Below are positions 1 to 8,708 of a DNA stretch of 40,033 bases, piece after piece. Below the pieces are notes generated by a model. The model did no database searches and was not told where the DNA came from. It saw only the letters and a program-made list of their open reading frames with translations. Location: positions 1-40,033 of the forward strand of contig JAWLCG010000004.1 of the NCBI GenBank assembly GCA_041687295.1. The letters are read 5' to 3'. This stretch comes from JAWLCG01 sp041687295 (GTDB lineage Bacteria > Planctomycetota > Phycisphaerae > SM23-33 > FEN-1343). The translations under genes and the position numbers were made by a program. Position 1 is the first letter of the stretch; every line of letters begins with the position of its first letter.

Positions 1-1866
1 GCTCTGACGCTGGTGCAGGGGGCTGTGGTCTCCAACCGGAGCGGCACAAGCAGCGAAGGTTTCGGGGGGGGTGGCATCTACAATGATGGCGGCACGCTGT
101 CCATCCTCGACTCCAACCTGACCGGCAACGATGCGTACGGGGATGCGTACGGGGGGGGTGGGGGTCTGTTCACTCAGGCTGGCACCGTGTCCGTGACCCG
201 GGTCACGTTCAGCGACAACCACGGCTCGCACGGGGGTGGGATCTACGCATACGACGGATCTCTGACGTTCAGAGACTCCAGCGTCCATGGCAACATCGCC
301 TCCGTCGGTGGGGGGATTTACTTCGGCGCCAGAAGCACCGCCTACCACAGCATGGCACTGGCCAACGTGACCGTCAGCGGCAATGAGGCGACGAACGGCA
401 ACGGCGCCGGGGTCTACTTGAGCAACGGTACGCTGACACTGACGAACGTAACCGTCACCGACAACACCAGCAACGGTTACAAGGTGTCCGGGGCAGGGCT
501 GTTCGCCCTGCACGGCTGGCTGACGCTACACAACACGCTGATCGTCGATAACTGGAAGCCCGGTCTCTACCGCAGCGACCTGGCCGGCCTGTGCCTGGCC
601 GGCAGTTCTCACAACATCATTCGTAGCGTTGAGGGACAGGTAGGCCTCACCGACGGCGTCAACGGCAATCGGATCGGCCAATCTGCCTGGCCATCGGACG
701 CGCATCTGGCGCCCCTGGCTAACAATGGGGGGGCAACGTGGACCCACGCTTCATCGGCGGGAAGCCCGGCCGTCGATGCGGGAAGCTATTCCCGTGCCCT
801 TGAAGCCGGCCTCGTAACCGACCAGCGCGGCTGGCCCTGGAGCGATGGGGATAGTGACGGGATCATCGTAGTAGACGTTGGAGCCTTCGAGTACCAGGGA
901 ACCCAGCCCGCTCCTCGCGTGTTGGCTGGGCACGTGTTCTACAACGGTAGCAGCGCCGATGGCAACGATCCTGCTGTCAATGCGGGCGACGATGCAGCCA
1001 TTGATCCGGCCAAGCGTCTGCTAAGCCCGGGCGAGACGCCGACGCCTGCCCACATCAGCGGCTACGCCGGCGGGCTGAACGGATTGATGCTTGACCTGGC
1101 CAACCTGCTGGGCCAGGAAGTCGGCAGCTGCGACTTCACCGTCCATGTGTGCACCGACGGGCTGATCTGGCAGCCGGGCCCCTCGCCGACCGTTGAGGTG
1201 CGCCGCGGGGCCGGCGTTGGGGAAAGCGACCGCGTCACGCTCATCTGGCCGGACGGGGTGATCCGCGACTGTTGGCTGGAGATCACCGCCCACACCAGTC
1301 TTGGGCTGGTCGGACCCCAGACATTCCGCTTCGGCAACCTGGCGGGTGATTTAGATGGAGATGGCAGCGTCGAGGACCGAGATCTGAGCATCCTCCTGAG
1401 CCACTGGGGGGATGCCGACGTTGGACTCAATGACGGCGATGCCCTTCTGGACGGCACTGTCGATGACCGGGACCTGAGCGTGCTGCTTAGCAATTGGGGA
1501 ACGGAGCTGCTGGTCCCACCCGCGGCAGTTTCGGAAGCTGCCCTGGCTCAGGAGCCGGCCGAGCCGACGGTGGATGTGCTGCTGGTCAGTTGGGGGCATT
1601 CCGATGCAACGGTGGCAGAGGGCGATCTCACAGGCGATGGGGTGGTGGACGACCGGGACTTGAGCCTGCTATTGGCAGGCTCTGCGCCGTCCCCTGTGGC
1701 GCCAAGCCTGGCACCGATGGCGACGTCGGAAGTCCAGGAAGGTGACGATGAGGAGCTGCTTGCCTCCGATGCGTCTGCAAAGGCCGGGGGATGGGCTGAC
1801 CCCCAACTCCTTCAGGAGTGGCCAGACGACCTCGTGAACATCCTGGCGACGGCTGGTGCGATGTAG
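1..1866 (+). CDS. Secreted beta-helix protein with choice-of-anchor Q region and C-terminal dockerin-type repeats (5' partial)
   Basis: The frame is open from base 1, so the true start lies upstream; GTG at 13 is only the first in-window start. Residues 1-190 are short Gly/Asn/Thr-rich repeats (patterns such as GGGIY and VTVSGN) typical of right-handed parallel beta-helices. About residues 225-295 (LAPLANNGGATWTHA, SPAVDAG, TDQRG, VGAFEY) match the choice-of-anchor Q pattern. A planctomycete-type module follows (HVFYNGS, GAGVGESDRVTLIWPDG). Near the end are two clear dockerin-like calcium loops (DLDGDGSVEDRDLSILLSHWG with a second LLDGTVDDRDLSVLLSNWG copy) and a third after a linker (DLTGDGVVDDRDLSLLLAG). 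It is probably exported and held at the cell surface. A strong hairpin follows the stop. The ligand is unknown; the architecture is well supported. Confidence 0.85.
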   Translation, partial: ALTLVQGAVVSNRSGTSSEGFGGGGIYNDGGTLSILDSNLTGNDAYGDAYGGGGGLFTQAGTVSVTRVTFSDNHGSHGGGIYAYDGSLTFRDSSVHGNIASVGGGIYFGARSTAYHSMALANVTVSGNEATNGNGAGVYLSNGTLTLTNVTVTDNTSNGYKVSGAGLFALHGWLTLHNTLIVDNWKPGLYRSDLAGLCLAGSSHNIIRSVEGQVGLTDGVNGNRIGQSAWPSDAHLAPLANNGGATWTHASSAGSPAVDAGSYSRALEAGLVTDQRGWPWSDGDSDGIIVVDVGAFEYQGTQPAPRVLAGHVFYNGSSADGNDPAVNAGDDAAIDPAKRLLSPGETPTPAHISGYAGGLNGLMLDLANLLGQEVGSCDFTVHVCTDGLIWQPGPSPTVEVRRGAGVGESDRVTLIWPDGVIRDCWLEITAHTSLGLVGPQTFRFGNLAGDLDGDGSVEDRDLSILLSHWGDADVGLNDGDALLDGTVDDRDLSVLLSNWGTELLVPPAAVSEAALAQEPAEPTVDVLLVSWGHSDATVAEGDLTGDGVVDDRDLSLLLAGSAPSPVAPSLAPMATSEVQEGDDEELLASDASAKAGGWADPQLLQEWPDDLVNILATAGAM

Positions 1867-1900
1867 CCGGCGACGCCAGTTCTGATGCAAGCCGACGCCG

Positions 1901-1941
1901 GACTGGGCCATGGCGGGTAAGGTTCCCGCCATGGCCCAGTC
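1901..1941 (+). terminator. Perfect 17-bp hairpin after the beta-helix gene
   Basis: GACTGGGCCATGGCGGG (1901-1917) and its exact reverse complement (1925-1941) enclose a 7-base loop, starting 35 bases after the stop codon. There is no T-tract, so it may stop transcription, protect the 3' end, or be a palindromic repeat. Confidence 0.55.
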
Positions 1942-1956
1942 TGCGAATCCGGCCAG

Positions 1957-2199
1957 AGTAGATACTCTTCCTCTGCGAGTAGATCCTCCTAACCCACGAC
2001 CTCCCATGCGCTCTACGCGCGTAGTTACATGCGCGCGTACGCAACGGGATGAACTGAGTGCAATGAACGCACAGAACTCCCTCGCACTGTTTGGCGGGAT
2101 GTTGCTCAGTGTGCCCTAACGGGTTACGGATTTCGCCGCCCGAAGGGCGCGCCTCGCGAGATTGGGCAGATTGGCGCCTCATAACAAGGAAGTCATGAG
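1957..2199 (+). repeat. Dispersed intergenic repeat, subfamily B copy 1, with degenerate tRNA-Met-like end
   Basis: This stretch aligns with 39157-39396. Both have a GATACTCT-containing left part, a CGACCTC block (here CCCACGACCTC at 1993-2003), a GATGTTGCTCAGTGTG block, a 30-base identical core (here about 2118-2147), and a right end containing CTCATAAC. In this copy the right end is eroded (GGAAGTCATGAG at 2188-2199, where other copies have GGAGGTCGCAGG). The repeat occupies the gap between two unrelated genes and has no convincing coding sequence. It could be a tRNA-derived or MITE-like non-autonomous element. Confidence 0.7.
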
Positions 2200-2375
2200 T
2201 TAGCAGCAACCTATACAAGTCATTATTCTGCAATCACTTGTGATTTTGGCTTTTCCCGGGATACGGCCGTATAGACGCGCTCGTATGAGATCGAGTGCAA
2301 TGAAGTGCAACGAGTGACATGTCCCCGGTACCCAACGGATGACCTCCGGGCGTTTGCCCATGTATTGCAGGTCGC

Positions 2376-2528
2376 ATGTTCGCCCGGCCCCGGAAGAGGG
2401 GACTGGAACGGGCAACCTCCGCCGTACTGGGCAAGAAGGCGACCTTCGCCCCCATGGACCGTGAGGGCTACAAGGATATGGCCGCGGAGATGAAGCCCTA
2501 CCCGCATCGCCAGAAGTGCCCGGTGTAA
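2376..2528 (+). pseudogene. Possible C-terminal gene relic, unassigned
   Basis: A 50-codon frame runs from ATG 2376 to TAA 2526-2528. Its second half reads like natural protein (LGKKATFAPMDREGYKDMA, ending YPHRQKCPV), and no promoter or good ribosome site precedes it. I read it as the surviving end of a larger gene. No family recognised. The rest of the 1867-2706 gap holds the hairpin, the repeat and nothing else I can identify. Confidence 0.25.
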
Positions 2529-2706
2529 CCTCGGCCCCCGGCCGGATAGAATGTGGGCTGCCCGCACCCGACCAGGATGGGGCGGCCCTCTTCAGGTCGC
2601 AACGGAGCGTCTGATGATCCGACACATGCCCGGTCCACCTTTGCCTGCGGTGCTTACGGCCCGGACGTAGTCCCTCACATCCCTTTCCGCACAGGAGACC
2701 CCCGAC

Positions 2707-4002
2707 GTGGACATCAGGCTGCTGGACATCGACACGCGCCCCACCGCCTTCATCGGCGTGGGGTTCCATGCCTTCTTTCCGGTGCATGCCGGGCGCGTCA
2801 CGCCGCAGATCGAGCGCGAGCTGCACCGACGCTGGCGCGACCTGAGCCCCTCCTTCGTCCGTGTCACGCACAAGTGGGGCTGGAACGAGCCCTTCGCCGT
2901 GCGGCAGCTTCGCTTTATGGCCCAGACCGGCACGCAAGTCTACCTGACGACCTGGAACCCCGAGGACCTCAGCGAACCCGAGGCCCTGAGAGCCTACGGC
3001 GACAGATGCGCCGCGATGCTCGAACGCCTGACGCGAGAGGAAAAGCTCGACCACATCCGCTGGTACTGCATGACCAACGAGTTGTCGCTGCCGAGGCAAT
3101 GGGGGGCCCTGTGTTCGGACATGCCCCGCTTCGAGGCCTACCATCGGGCGATCCATGCCGCGCTCGACAGGCGGGATGTGAATGTGGGCCTGCTGGCCAG
3201 CGACGCCTCTCCCACGGCCCACTGGCCCACCATCGCCTGGGCCGCCGAGCACATGGCCGACGTGAGCGAAGCCTACGGCGGCCACCACTACATCAACGAC
3301 CATGCGCTGGACGACGGGGCCTTCTACGGTTGGTTCCGTGACCAGGTGAAGCCCCTGGCCTCGCTGGCGCACGGCCAGGGCAAGCCTTTCATCATCGGCG
3401 AGTTCGGTCCCAAACAGCATCGCGGCGAACGCTACGGCTTTCAGCGGTGGGACGGCTGCGCGTACTTCGACACCCCCGAGGAACCCGTCGCCGCCGTGCA
3501 GACCGTCGAGGCGGTCATCGCGGCGGTCAACGGCGGGGCCGACGCCATCGGCTACTGGACCTTCGCCGACTTCCCCGACGCCTACTCGCAGAACTACGCC
3601 AACAAGTGGGGCGTCATCCGCTGGGACGAGGAGTGTTCGCCCCGCCCGGTCTACTTCGCCGTGGGCCTGATGACCCGCTTCTTCCGCGGCCCGGCCGACG
3701 TGCTGACCACCGAGGCCCCCGAGGGCCTGCGTGTGCTGGCCGTGAAGCAGCGCAGCGACGGCCTGCGACGCGTAGCGGTGCTGAATCGCCGCGGCGAGGC
3801 CGTAACCGTGCACCTGAAATCAGGCGGCGCTGCGGGGAATTGGGACGCCTGGATCTTCGATCCCCGCCGCGCGGGCGACTACGTCCAATGCCCGACGCTG
3901 CTCAACGAACTCAACAGCCTGGGCCGGGCCACCGAGGGGCGGGTCGAGATCCCCGCTGACAGCCTGGTCGTTCTGGTCGAGCAACTGCCACCGCGACCCT
4001 AA
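2707..4002 (+). CDS. Clan GH-A (beta/alpha)8 glycoside hydrolase
   Basis: 431 residues with no signal peptide, so probably cytoplasmic. GTG 2707 is chosen because AGGAGA (2694-2699) sits just upstream and the protein homology begins here. The fold resembles GH5/GH39-type TIM barrels: an Asn-Glu pair in YCMTNEL (Glu125) fits the acid/base at the end of strand 4, and GEFG (Glu232) fits the nucleophile at the end of strand 7. An aromatic-rich stretch (GYWTFADFPDAY) lines the putative cleft. The last ~90 residues (VLAVKQRSDGLRRVAVLNRRG) look like the small beta-sandwich that follows such barrels. Likely a retaining glycosidase acting on plant or algal oligosaccharides; substrate not predictable. 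Family membership below clan level is uncertain. Confidence 0.75.
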   Translation: MDIRLLDIDTRPTAFIGVGFHAFFPVHAGRVTPQIERELHRRWRDLSPSFVRVTHKWGWNEPFAVRQLRFMAQTGTQVYLTTWNPEDLSEPEALRAYGDRCAAMLERLTREEKLDHIRWYCMTNELSLPRQWGALCSDMPRFEAYHRAIHAALDRRDVNVGLLASDASPTAHWPTIAWAAEHMADVSEAYGGHHYINDHALDDGAFYGWFRDQVKPLASLAHGQGKPFIIGEFGPKQHRGERYGFQRWDGCAYFDTPEEPVAAVQTVEAVIAAVNGGADAIGYWTFADFPDAYSQNYANKWGVIRWDEECSPRPVYFAVGLMTRFFRGPADVLTTEAPEGLRVLAVKQRSDGLRRVAVLNRRGEAVTVHLKSGGAAGNWDAWIFDPRRAGDYVQCPTLLNELNSLGRATEGRVEIPADSLVVLVEQLPPRP

Positions 4003-4548
4003 GTGCGGCCGCGCCTGGCGGCCGGGCGACTTCCTGCGGATCGACGAGTCGCTTCTGCAGGCCCCCGCCGAGGCCAGCCCGCCGCTGGTCGTCCAGACCG
4101 GCTCTTCGCCACGGTCCAGAACAAGCTGCACTGGGTCATCACCGGCCACACGGCGGCCGAGCTGATCGCCGACCGTGCCGATCCCCGCCAGCCGAACATG
4201 GGGCTGGCCACGTGGAAGAACGCCCCGGACGGCAAGATTCGCCGGGCCGACGTTGTCGTCGCCAAGAACTACCTCAACGAGGCGGAGCTCACGGAGCTGA
4301 ACCGGATCGTCACGATGTACCTCGACTACGCTGGGGACGCTCAGGCCGGGTCGGACATCGACGTGCTGGTCGTGCTGGCCGGGCCGGTGAAGCCTGCCGA
4401 GGAAATCCGCCGGACGATCCGCATCGTGGCAGACCTATCGCTGGCCCAGGACGTGGTGCTGAGTTGCATGTTCGTTAGCGTGGACGACTACGACCACGGT
4501 GGCAGTCCCCTGCTGCGCAACGCCCGTCGTGAAGGGGTCGACGTGTGA
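4003..4548 (+). pseudogene. Chimeric relic: unassigned segment / RhuM fragment / minimal nucleotidyltransferase tail
   Basis: A continuous frame directly after the GH-A stop holds unrelated pieces. About 4003-4100 is not protein-like in this frame but reads WRPGDFLRIDESLLQAP in another, so a frameshifted fragment of something else. From about 4102 to 4340 the product (FATVQNKLHWVITGHTAAEL, NMGLATWKN, VAKNYLNEAELTELNRIV, MYLDYAGDAQ) matches the middle of RhuM-family proteins. At about 4345 it switches to AGSDIDVLVVL through SPLLRNARREGV, the C-terminal part of MNT-type nucleotidyltransferases, lacking the upstream GS motif. Neither partner is complete, so I call it a deletion-joined pseudogene. 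A functional fusion is unlikely but the frame across the join is open. Confidence 0.7.
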
Positions 4549-4570
4549 CAAGCCATCAGCAGGGACTCCG

Positions 4571-5473
4571 CTAGAACGGGGCCATCCACTCGGTCTGCAG
4601 GGCGTGGATCTCCGCGACGATCTCCGCCGGCAGCGGCTCGGTGTGCTTCCGCGAGGCGTTCAGCAGTTGGCGGAAGTGCTCGGGGTTGGCCGTGCCGCCG
4701 ACGGTGCTGGGCACGAACGAGTGGGCGGCGAAGTAGCGAAAGGCGAACTCGTGCCAGTCGCTGCAGCCCGAACGCTCGAAGATCGGCTCCAGGCCCGCCA
4801 GGCGGGGCAGGTAGTAGTGGTTGGGCTGCTCGGCCCGCAACCTCGCGGCCGGGCCGGGCAGGATCAGGCCGCCGCCGATCGAGCGGATCGAGATCAGCGG
4901 GACCTGCTTGGCCGCGATCGCCTGCCAGACGGAATTGCTCAGCTCCCGGTCGATGACGCTGAAGCGGGTGGCGTAGCCGTCGAACAGGTCGGCCTCCACT
5001 GCCTCCAGGGCCTCGGGCGTGCAGGAGATGAACAGCTCCACGACGAACGAGCCGACCTTGCCCGCATCGCGAAGCTCACAGCAGGCCTCGTACACGGGAC
5101 CGCCGCAGAGGAAGTCGTCCACGAGGGCCCGCTTGGACTCGCCGGAGCTCTGGGAGAGCTGGGCGATGTCCAGCCGCTCGATGCCCAGCAGGGCCAGCGT
5201 GTCCTCCACGTCGATGCGGAGGATGTCGGCGTTGTAGCAGCGGATCTTCGCCATCACCCCGGCCGCCGGCTTGGTCGCACTGCGCAGAGCCCGGCCCAGG
5301 AGGTTGTAGTTGCTCACCGAGGTGTACCCGCGGGCGGTGTGCAGCCAGAGGCCCTCATCGACGACCTGGTGGACCAGGGCGATGTCCTCGTCGATGCGCG
5401 AGACGTCCTTGCCGATGGTCATCGTGCCGAACGTGTAGGCGCTCATCGGTGGAATCGGTGCGACGAAGCCCAT
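4571..5473 (-). CDS. Aldo/keto reductase family protein with degenerate catalytic residues
   Basis: 300 residues, about the usual family length, with AKR features: an N-terminal MSAYTFGTMTIG strand region, LLGRALR, a VMAKIR segment and a C-terminal STVGGTANPEHFRQLL region. The canonical DTAxxY motif reads HTARGY (His45 in place of Asp, Tyr50 kept), Lys76 is kept, and the catalytic His after the YVDL-type strand is Ser107 (LDIAQLSQSS). Two of four tetrad positions are therefore changed, which argues against ordinary NADPH-dependent carbonyl reduction. It could bind sugar or cofactor, or catalyse something else. A fragment matching its last 20 codons and the bases after its stop lies at 32570-32660. 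It is transcribed in the same direction as, and 76 bases downstream of, the DUF2961 gene. Confidence 0.75.
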   Translation of the reverse strand: MGFVAPIPPMSAYTFGTMTIGKDVSRIDEDIALVHQVVDEGLWLHTARGYTSVSNYNLLGRALRSATKPAAGVMAKIRCYNADILRIDVEDTLALLGIERLDIAQLSQSSGESKRALVDDFLCGGPVYEACCELRDAGKVGSFVVELFISCTPEALEAVEADLFDGYATRFSVIDRELSNSVWQAIAAKQVPLISIRSIGGGLILPGPAARLRAEQPNHYYLPRLAGLEPIFERSGCSDWHEFAFRYFAAHSFVPSTVGGTANPEHFRQLLNASRKHTEPLPAEIVAEIHALQTEWMAPF

Positions 5474-5549
5474 GCCTGTCTCCTGTTCAGTACACCTCGG
5501 CGGTGGCGCGAAGAGCTGCCCTCATCGTAGGCGTCAGCGCGGCCAGCGT

Positions 5550-7481
5550 CTACGCCTCCCACGCCGGCAGGTGGCTGAAGGCCCAGTAGTGGGCCTCGCT
5601 CCAGCCGGGCGCGTCGCCGGAGGGGATGAACTCCAGGCGGAGGCGGATGCTCTCCTTGCCGGCCGTGTGGGCGGGCGGAATCTCGAACTCGTCCTCCAGC
5701 CAGCGGCGGTAGGGGTTGCGGTCGGCGACGTACCAGGTGCGCTCGGTGACTGGCTGGCCGTCAACGTACACCCGCGCCCGCTGGCGGCCGTGCTGCTGGT
5801 CGCTACGGCGGCGGAGGCGCACGCCGGCGTTGTCCGGGTCGATGCGGAGGGTGAACTCGCTGGCACCGGCCACGGTGCGGACGTAGCCCTTGCCCCACCG
5901 GCCCGTCGTGCCGCTCTCGTCGTAGGCCCGCAGGTAGCCTTCATCGACCACGCCGGTGGCGGTGTAGTCGTGGGCCCGCTCGGCGTCGGCGTCGCCCAGG
6001 GGCAGCTCGTCGGTCAGCCGCATGCCGACCTGCTCGGTGCCGTAGTAGAGGATCAGCCCCGAGTGCCGCATGGGGTGGTCGTTGCGCCCGCCGGCCTCGA
6101 TGCCGAACCGCAGGTGCGTGCGGAACGGGTACCAGTCGCCCAGGCACAGCCGGGTCATCGAAAAGCTGCCGTGCGGCTCGCCGCTGCCGTCGTAGCCGCT
6201 GACGGGGTTGGCCGAGCCGGGCGACACGAAGCCCCAGCCGTAGCAGGCCCAGCTCTCCGAGCCGTCGCTCTCGACCTGCGGGGTGGCGATGGAGTCGATG
6301 TGGACCCGCACGTCGCCCTCGCAGCTGACGTACCGCCGCACGTGCGGCGTGCCCGTGACCAGCCCGGCCACCACGTGGCCCTGGCCGGCGGGCTCACCGA
6401 GGATTGTGTCCTGTCCCGGCGTCACCACGGTGGACGGGTAGTACGGCGTCGAGCGGAAGTAGCCGCAGCGGCCGGCCGGGTAGCGGATGGCGGACGAGGG
6501 CCGATGGGCGATGCTGGCCCGGATGGCCACCGGCTCCTCGCCATCGTTGGTCAGCTCGATGCGGGCCGACTTCCAAAAAGGCATCGGCCAATAGCAGTAG
6601 AAGCGTCCCTCCGGCGTCATGCCGTGCGAGAGGTACCGCGTGGGCCGATGGCCCAGCTCGTTGCCGAAGAAGGCCCCCAGCGGGGCCAGCACGGCCGGGG
6701 CTCTCTGGTCGTCCCACGTCAGCCGCAGCCAGAGCTCGTGCAGGTGGCGGCGCTGGAAGCCCTCCACCTCCAGCCGGATCGCCGAGACCGAGCCCTCGCC
6801 CTCGTGCTCCAGCAGCACCGCGGCCGTGCCGGGCTCGACCGTCGCCTGCGTCGCCACCTCCACGTTGCCCTCGGGGCCCTTGGGGTCCTCGCCGAGGTCC
6901 TTCCACATCGTCAGCAGCGGCCCGTAGTCCTCCTGACCGGTGAAGGTCGTCACGCCCTCGGCCGTGGTGTAGCTGTGGTACATGATGTGCCCCCAGCCGC
7001 CCTCGCCCAGCCGCTTCTCGGGCCCCTGGAGCTTCACCGTGCTGGTCACGCGGCAACTGCGGGCGAACGGCATGGGCACGAAGCTGCGGACCACCCAGAT
7101 CGGCCCCAGCCCTCGGGGCGGATCGGTGTCGCCGACGAAGATGCCCGCCAGCGGCTCGACGAAGGGATGCTTGCAGCCGAACTCCTTGGGCGTGATCTCG
7201 AAGCGGGGCTCGGCCTCGCCGTCGAAGTAGAAGCGGAAGGTCGGCTCGGGGCTGGTCGGGTAGCGATGTTGGACGAAGTTGTAGAGGCAGCCGGGCCCGT
7301 CCACGTCCAGCAGCACCCACTCGCCGCGCTGGTCGCGGTAGAGCCACCAGTCGCAGTCGTAGTTTCCGCCTGTCTTGTCGATGCTGCCCTCGTAATGGAC
7401 CTGTACGCCGTCCTTGAGGAACGGCAGGCGGTCGAAAGCCAGCAGGTTGGCGATTCCGATGTCGGGTTGGGTGGGGGGCAT
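5550..7481 (-). CDS. DUF2961 / GH172-like glycan-active protein
   Basis: 643 residues from ATG 7479-7481, chosen over an upstream in-frame start because AAGGAG lies about 9 bases before it. The N-terminal half (VDGPGCLYNFV, TFRFYFDGEAEPRFEI, FVEPLAGIFVGD, PMPFARSCRVTS) is characteristic of DUF2961, the family that includes the GH172 enzymes acting on furanosides such as difructose dianhydride and D-arabinofuranose. A beta-rich C-terminal half carries another related segment (GLILYYGTEQVGM). No signal peptide is visible. Likely works with the GH-A enzyme and the AKR-like protein on a sugar polymer, though their strands differ. The family is fairly sure; the substrate is unknown. Confidence 0.8.
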   Translation of the reverse strand: MPPTQPDIGIANLLAFDRLPFLKDGVQVHYEGSIDKTGGNYDCDWWLYRDQRGEWVLLDVDGPGCLYNFVQHRYPTSPEPTFRFYFDGEAEPRFEITPKEFGCKHPFVEPLAGIFVGDTDPPRGLGPIWVVRSFVPMPFARSCRVTSTVKLQGPEKRLGEGGWGHIMYHSYTTAEGVTTFTGQEDYGPLLTMWKDLGEDPKGPEGNVEVATQATVEPGTAAVLLEHEGEGSVSAIRLEVEGFQRRHLHELWLRLTWDDQRAPAVLAPLGAFFGNELGHRPTRYLSHGMTPEGRFYCYWPMPFWKSARIELTNDGEEPVAIRASIAHRPSSAIRYPAGRCGYFRSTPYYPSTVVTPGQDTILGEPAGQGHVVAGLVTGTPHVRRYVSCEGDVRVHIDSIATPQVESDGSESWACYGWGFVSPGSANPVSGYDGSGEPHGSFSMTRLCLGDWYPFRTHLRFGIEAGGRNDHPMRHSGLILYYGTEQVGMRLTDELPLGDADAERAHDYTATGVVDEGYLRAYDESGTTGRWGKGYVRTVAGASEFTLRIDPDNAGVRLRRRSDQQHGRQRARVYVDGQPVTERTWYVADRNPYRRWLEDEFEIPPAHTAGKESIRLRLEFIPSGDAPGWSEAHYWAFSHLPAWEA

Positions 7482-7519
7482 GGAGTGGCTCTCCTTCTGT
7501 TCTTCCGGTTCTGAACGAC

Positions 7520-7549
7520 AGCATAGCCCTGAGCACGCGTCCACGTAAA
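7520..7549 (-). promoter_or_regulatory. Possible sigma70-type promoter for the DUF2961 gene
   Basis: On the minus strand TTTACG (7544-7549) and TATGCT (7520-7525) are 18 bases apart, about 40 bases ahead of the start at 7481. The -35 box is weak. The rest of the gap to 7687 shows nothing else. Confidence 0.3.
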
Positions 7550-7687
7550 CAGCTTGTCGGCCCTCGCTTCACCGCTTTGGGGCGTCGAGAGCCAGTCCGG
7601 GCTGTAGCCTTATAGCGGATCGTGTCGTTCTCGGCCATCATCCATGCGGCGGCTCCTTGACGCGAGAGGTCCGGCCATCAGCGGCTG

Positions 7688-8458
7688 TCATGCCTGAGTC
7701 TCGCAGGACTCCCGGACGGCCGACCAGAACTCAATGGGCTCGTCCAGCGGAACGAAGCCGGCCTCTTCGTAGATGTGCGCGGCTATGGGGTTGTCAGTGT
7801 AGAGATTCAAGACGCCGCCCAGAACCCGTGCGTGGTAGGCGACCAACTCGTGCATGAGGGCTCGGCAATAGCCTCGGCCGCGGAAGGGCTTGTGCGTGAG
7901 AACGTTGTCCACCCGGCAGGCGGGGCCTGCGGGCTCCACGGCCGCCTTGGCAACCGGCCGACCGTCGAGGAAGCCGACCAGGAGATGGTAGTCAGGGCAC
8001 TGGAGACTGCGGCGGATCACCTTGGCGGCCCGTTCGCAGTTGGACTGTGCGACCATGGCCAGCAGCTCCGGCGAGGCCGTCCGTACACGGTGGATGGCCA
8101 GCTCCGGGTTGGGCCTGATCCGCGACGGCCGGCGACGGACATAGAAGGTGGTCCTGCGTTGGTCTTCATCCCAGACCTGGTAGCCGGCCGCCTGAAGCGC
8201 CGCCCGCAGAGTCTGCCCCTCGCCCGCCCGACAATGGTGCTTCACGCGAGGCTTGAGGCCCTTTGCGCAGTAGAAATCCTCCACGTCGGCAATCGCGGCT
8301 GGGATGTCCCGGGCGTGCAGAATGCATGCGTGGTTGCCATCGTGCGAGTCGGGGATCTCGGGCGTGTGGTAGAGCAGGCCGTAGTCTCGCGGCTCGACGC
8401 AGGCGAAGCGGCGGGGAAAGCGAACCTCGCCCTCGATGATGTCGTCTGTCAGGGCCAT
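7688..8458 (-). CDS. GNAT-family N-acetyltransferase
   Basis: 256 residues from ATG 8456-8458, preceded on the minus strand by GAGGG; open frame continues upstream but without a protein-like sequence. The C-terminal half holds the GNAT core: beta-4 VDNVLTHKPFRGRGYCRALM with the acetyl-CoA pyrophosphate loop RGRGYC, then LYTDNPIAAHIYEEAGFVPL, the usual motif B. The N-terminal half (HDGNHACILHARDIPAAIAD) is typical of longer GNATs with a degenerate first domain. Acceptor substrate unknown. It is divergent from the APH-like kinase at 8709; the 250-base gap between them would hold both promoters. Confidence 0.85.
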   Translation of the reverse strand: MALTDDIIEGEVRFPRRFACVEPRDYGLLYHTPEIPDSHDGNHACILHARDIPAAIADVEDFYCAKGLKPRVKHHCRAGEGQTLRAALQAAGYQVWDEDQRRTTFYVRRRPSRIRPNPELAIHRVRTASPELLAMVAQSNCERAAKVIRRSLQCPDYHLLVGFLDGRPVAKAAVEPAGPACRVDNVLTHKPFRGRGYCRALMHELVAYHARVLGGVLNLYTDNPIAAHIYEEAGFVPLDEPIEFWSAVRESCETQA

Positions 8459-8708
8459 CGGGCTTGCCCTCTGGTACGGGGGAATCGGCCTCTGTGTCGG
8501 GGTACGCGCCCTGAGTGTCTGAAGGAAGCCGGTGCTGCTTGCGCCTGCGCCGTTCCCAGCCCTCGCCCGGCCCACGGCTCGCCGGCGACAGGAGCGTCCA
8601 TGGCCAAACCTACGACGGCTGCCTGGAGCCTGTCAAGCGGGGGGCTAAGCAGCGGGTCAGGAACGGCCTTGTACTTCACCGCACCATGGCGGACAATCAG
8701 GATCTCCG

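Noticed and set aside
2090..2190. Minus-strand peptide EARPSGGEIRNP..HTEQHP conserved in both subfamily B repeats (also near 39300-39375).
   Set aside because: Same reason: it lies in the most conserved DNA core. The frame diverges completely on either side and no ribosome site is visible.
2205..2370. Minus-strand reading MGKRPEVIRWVPGTCH resembling the start of REP-associated transposases.
   Set aside because: Only about 15 residues look right, and the downstream sequence shows none of the HUH motifs. Too short to call.
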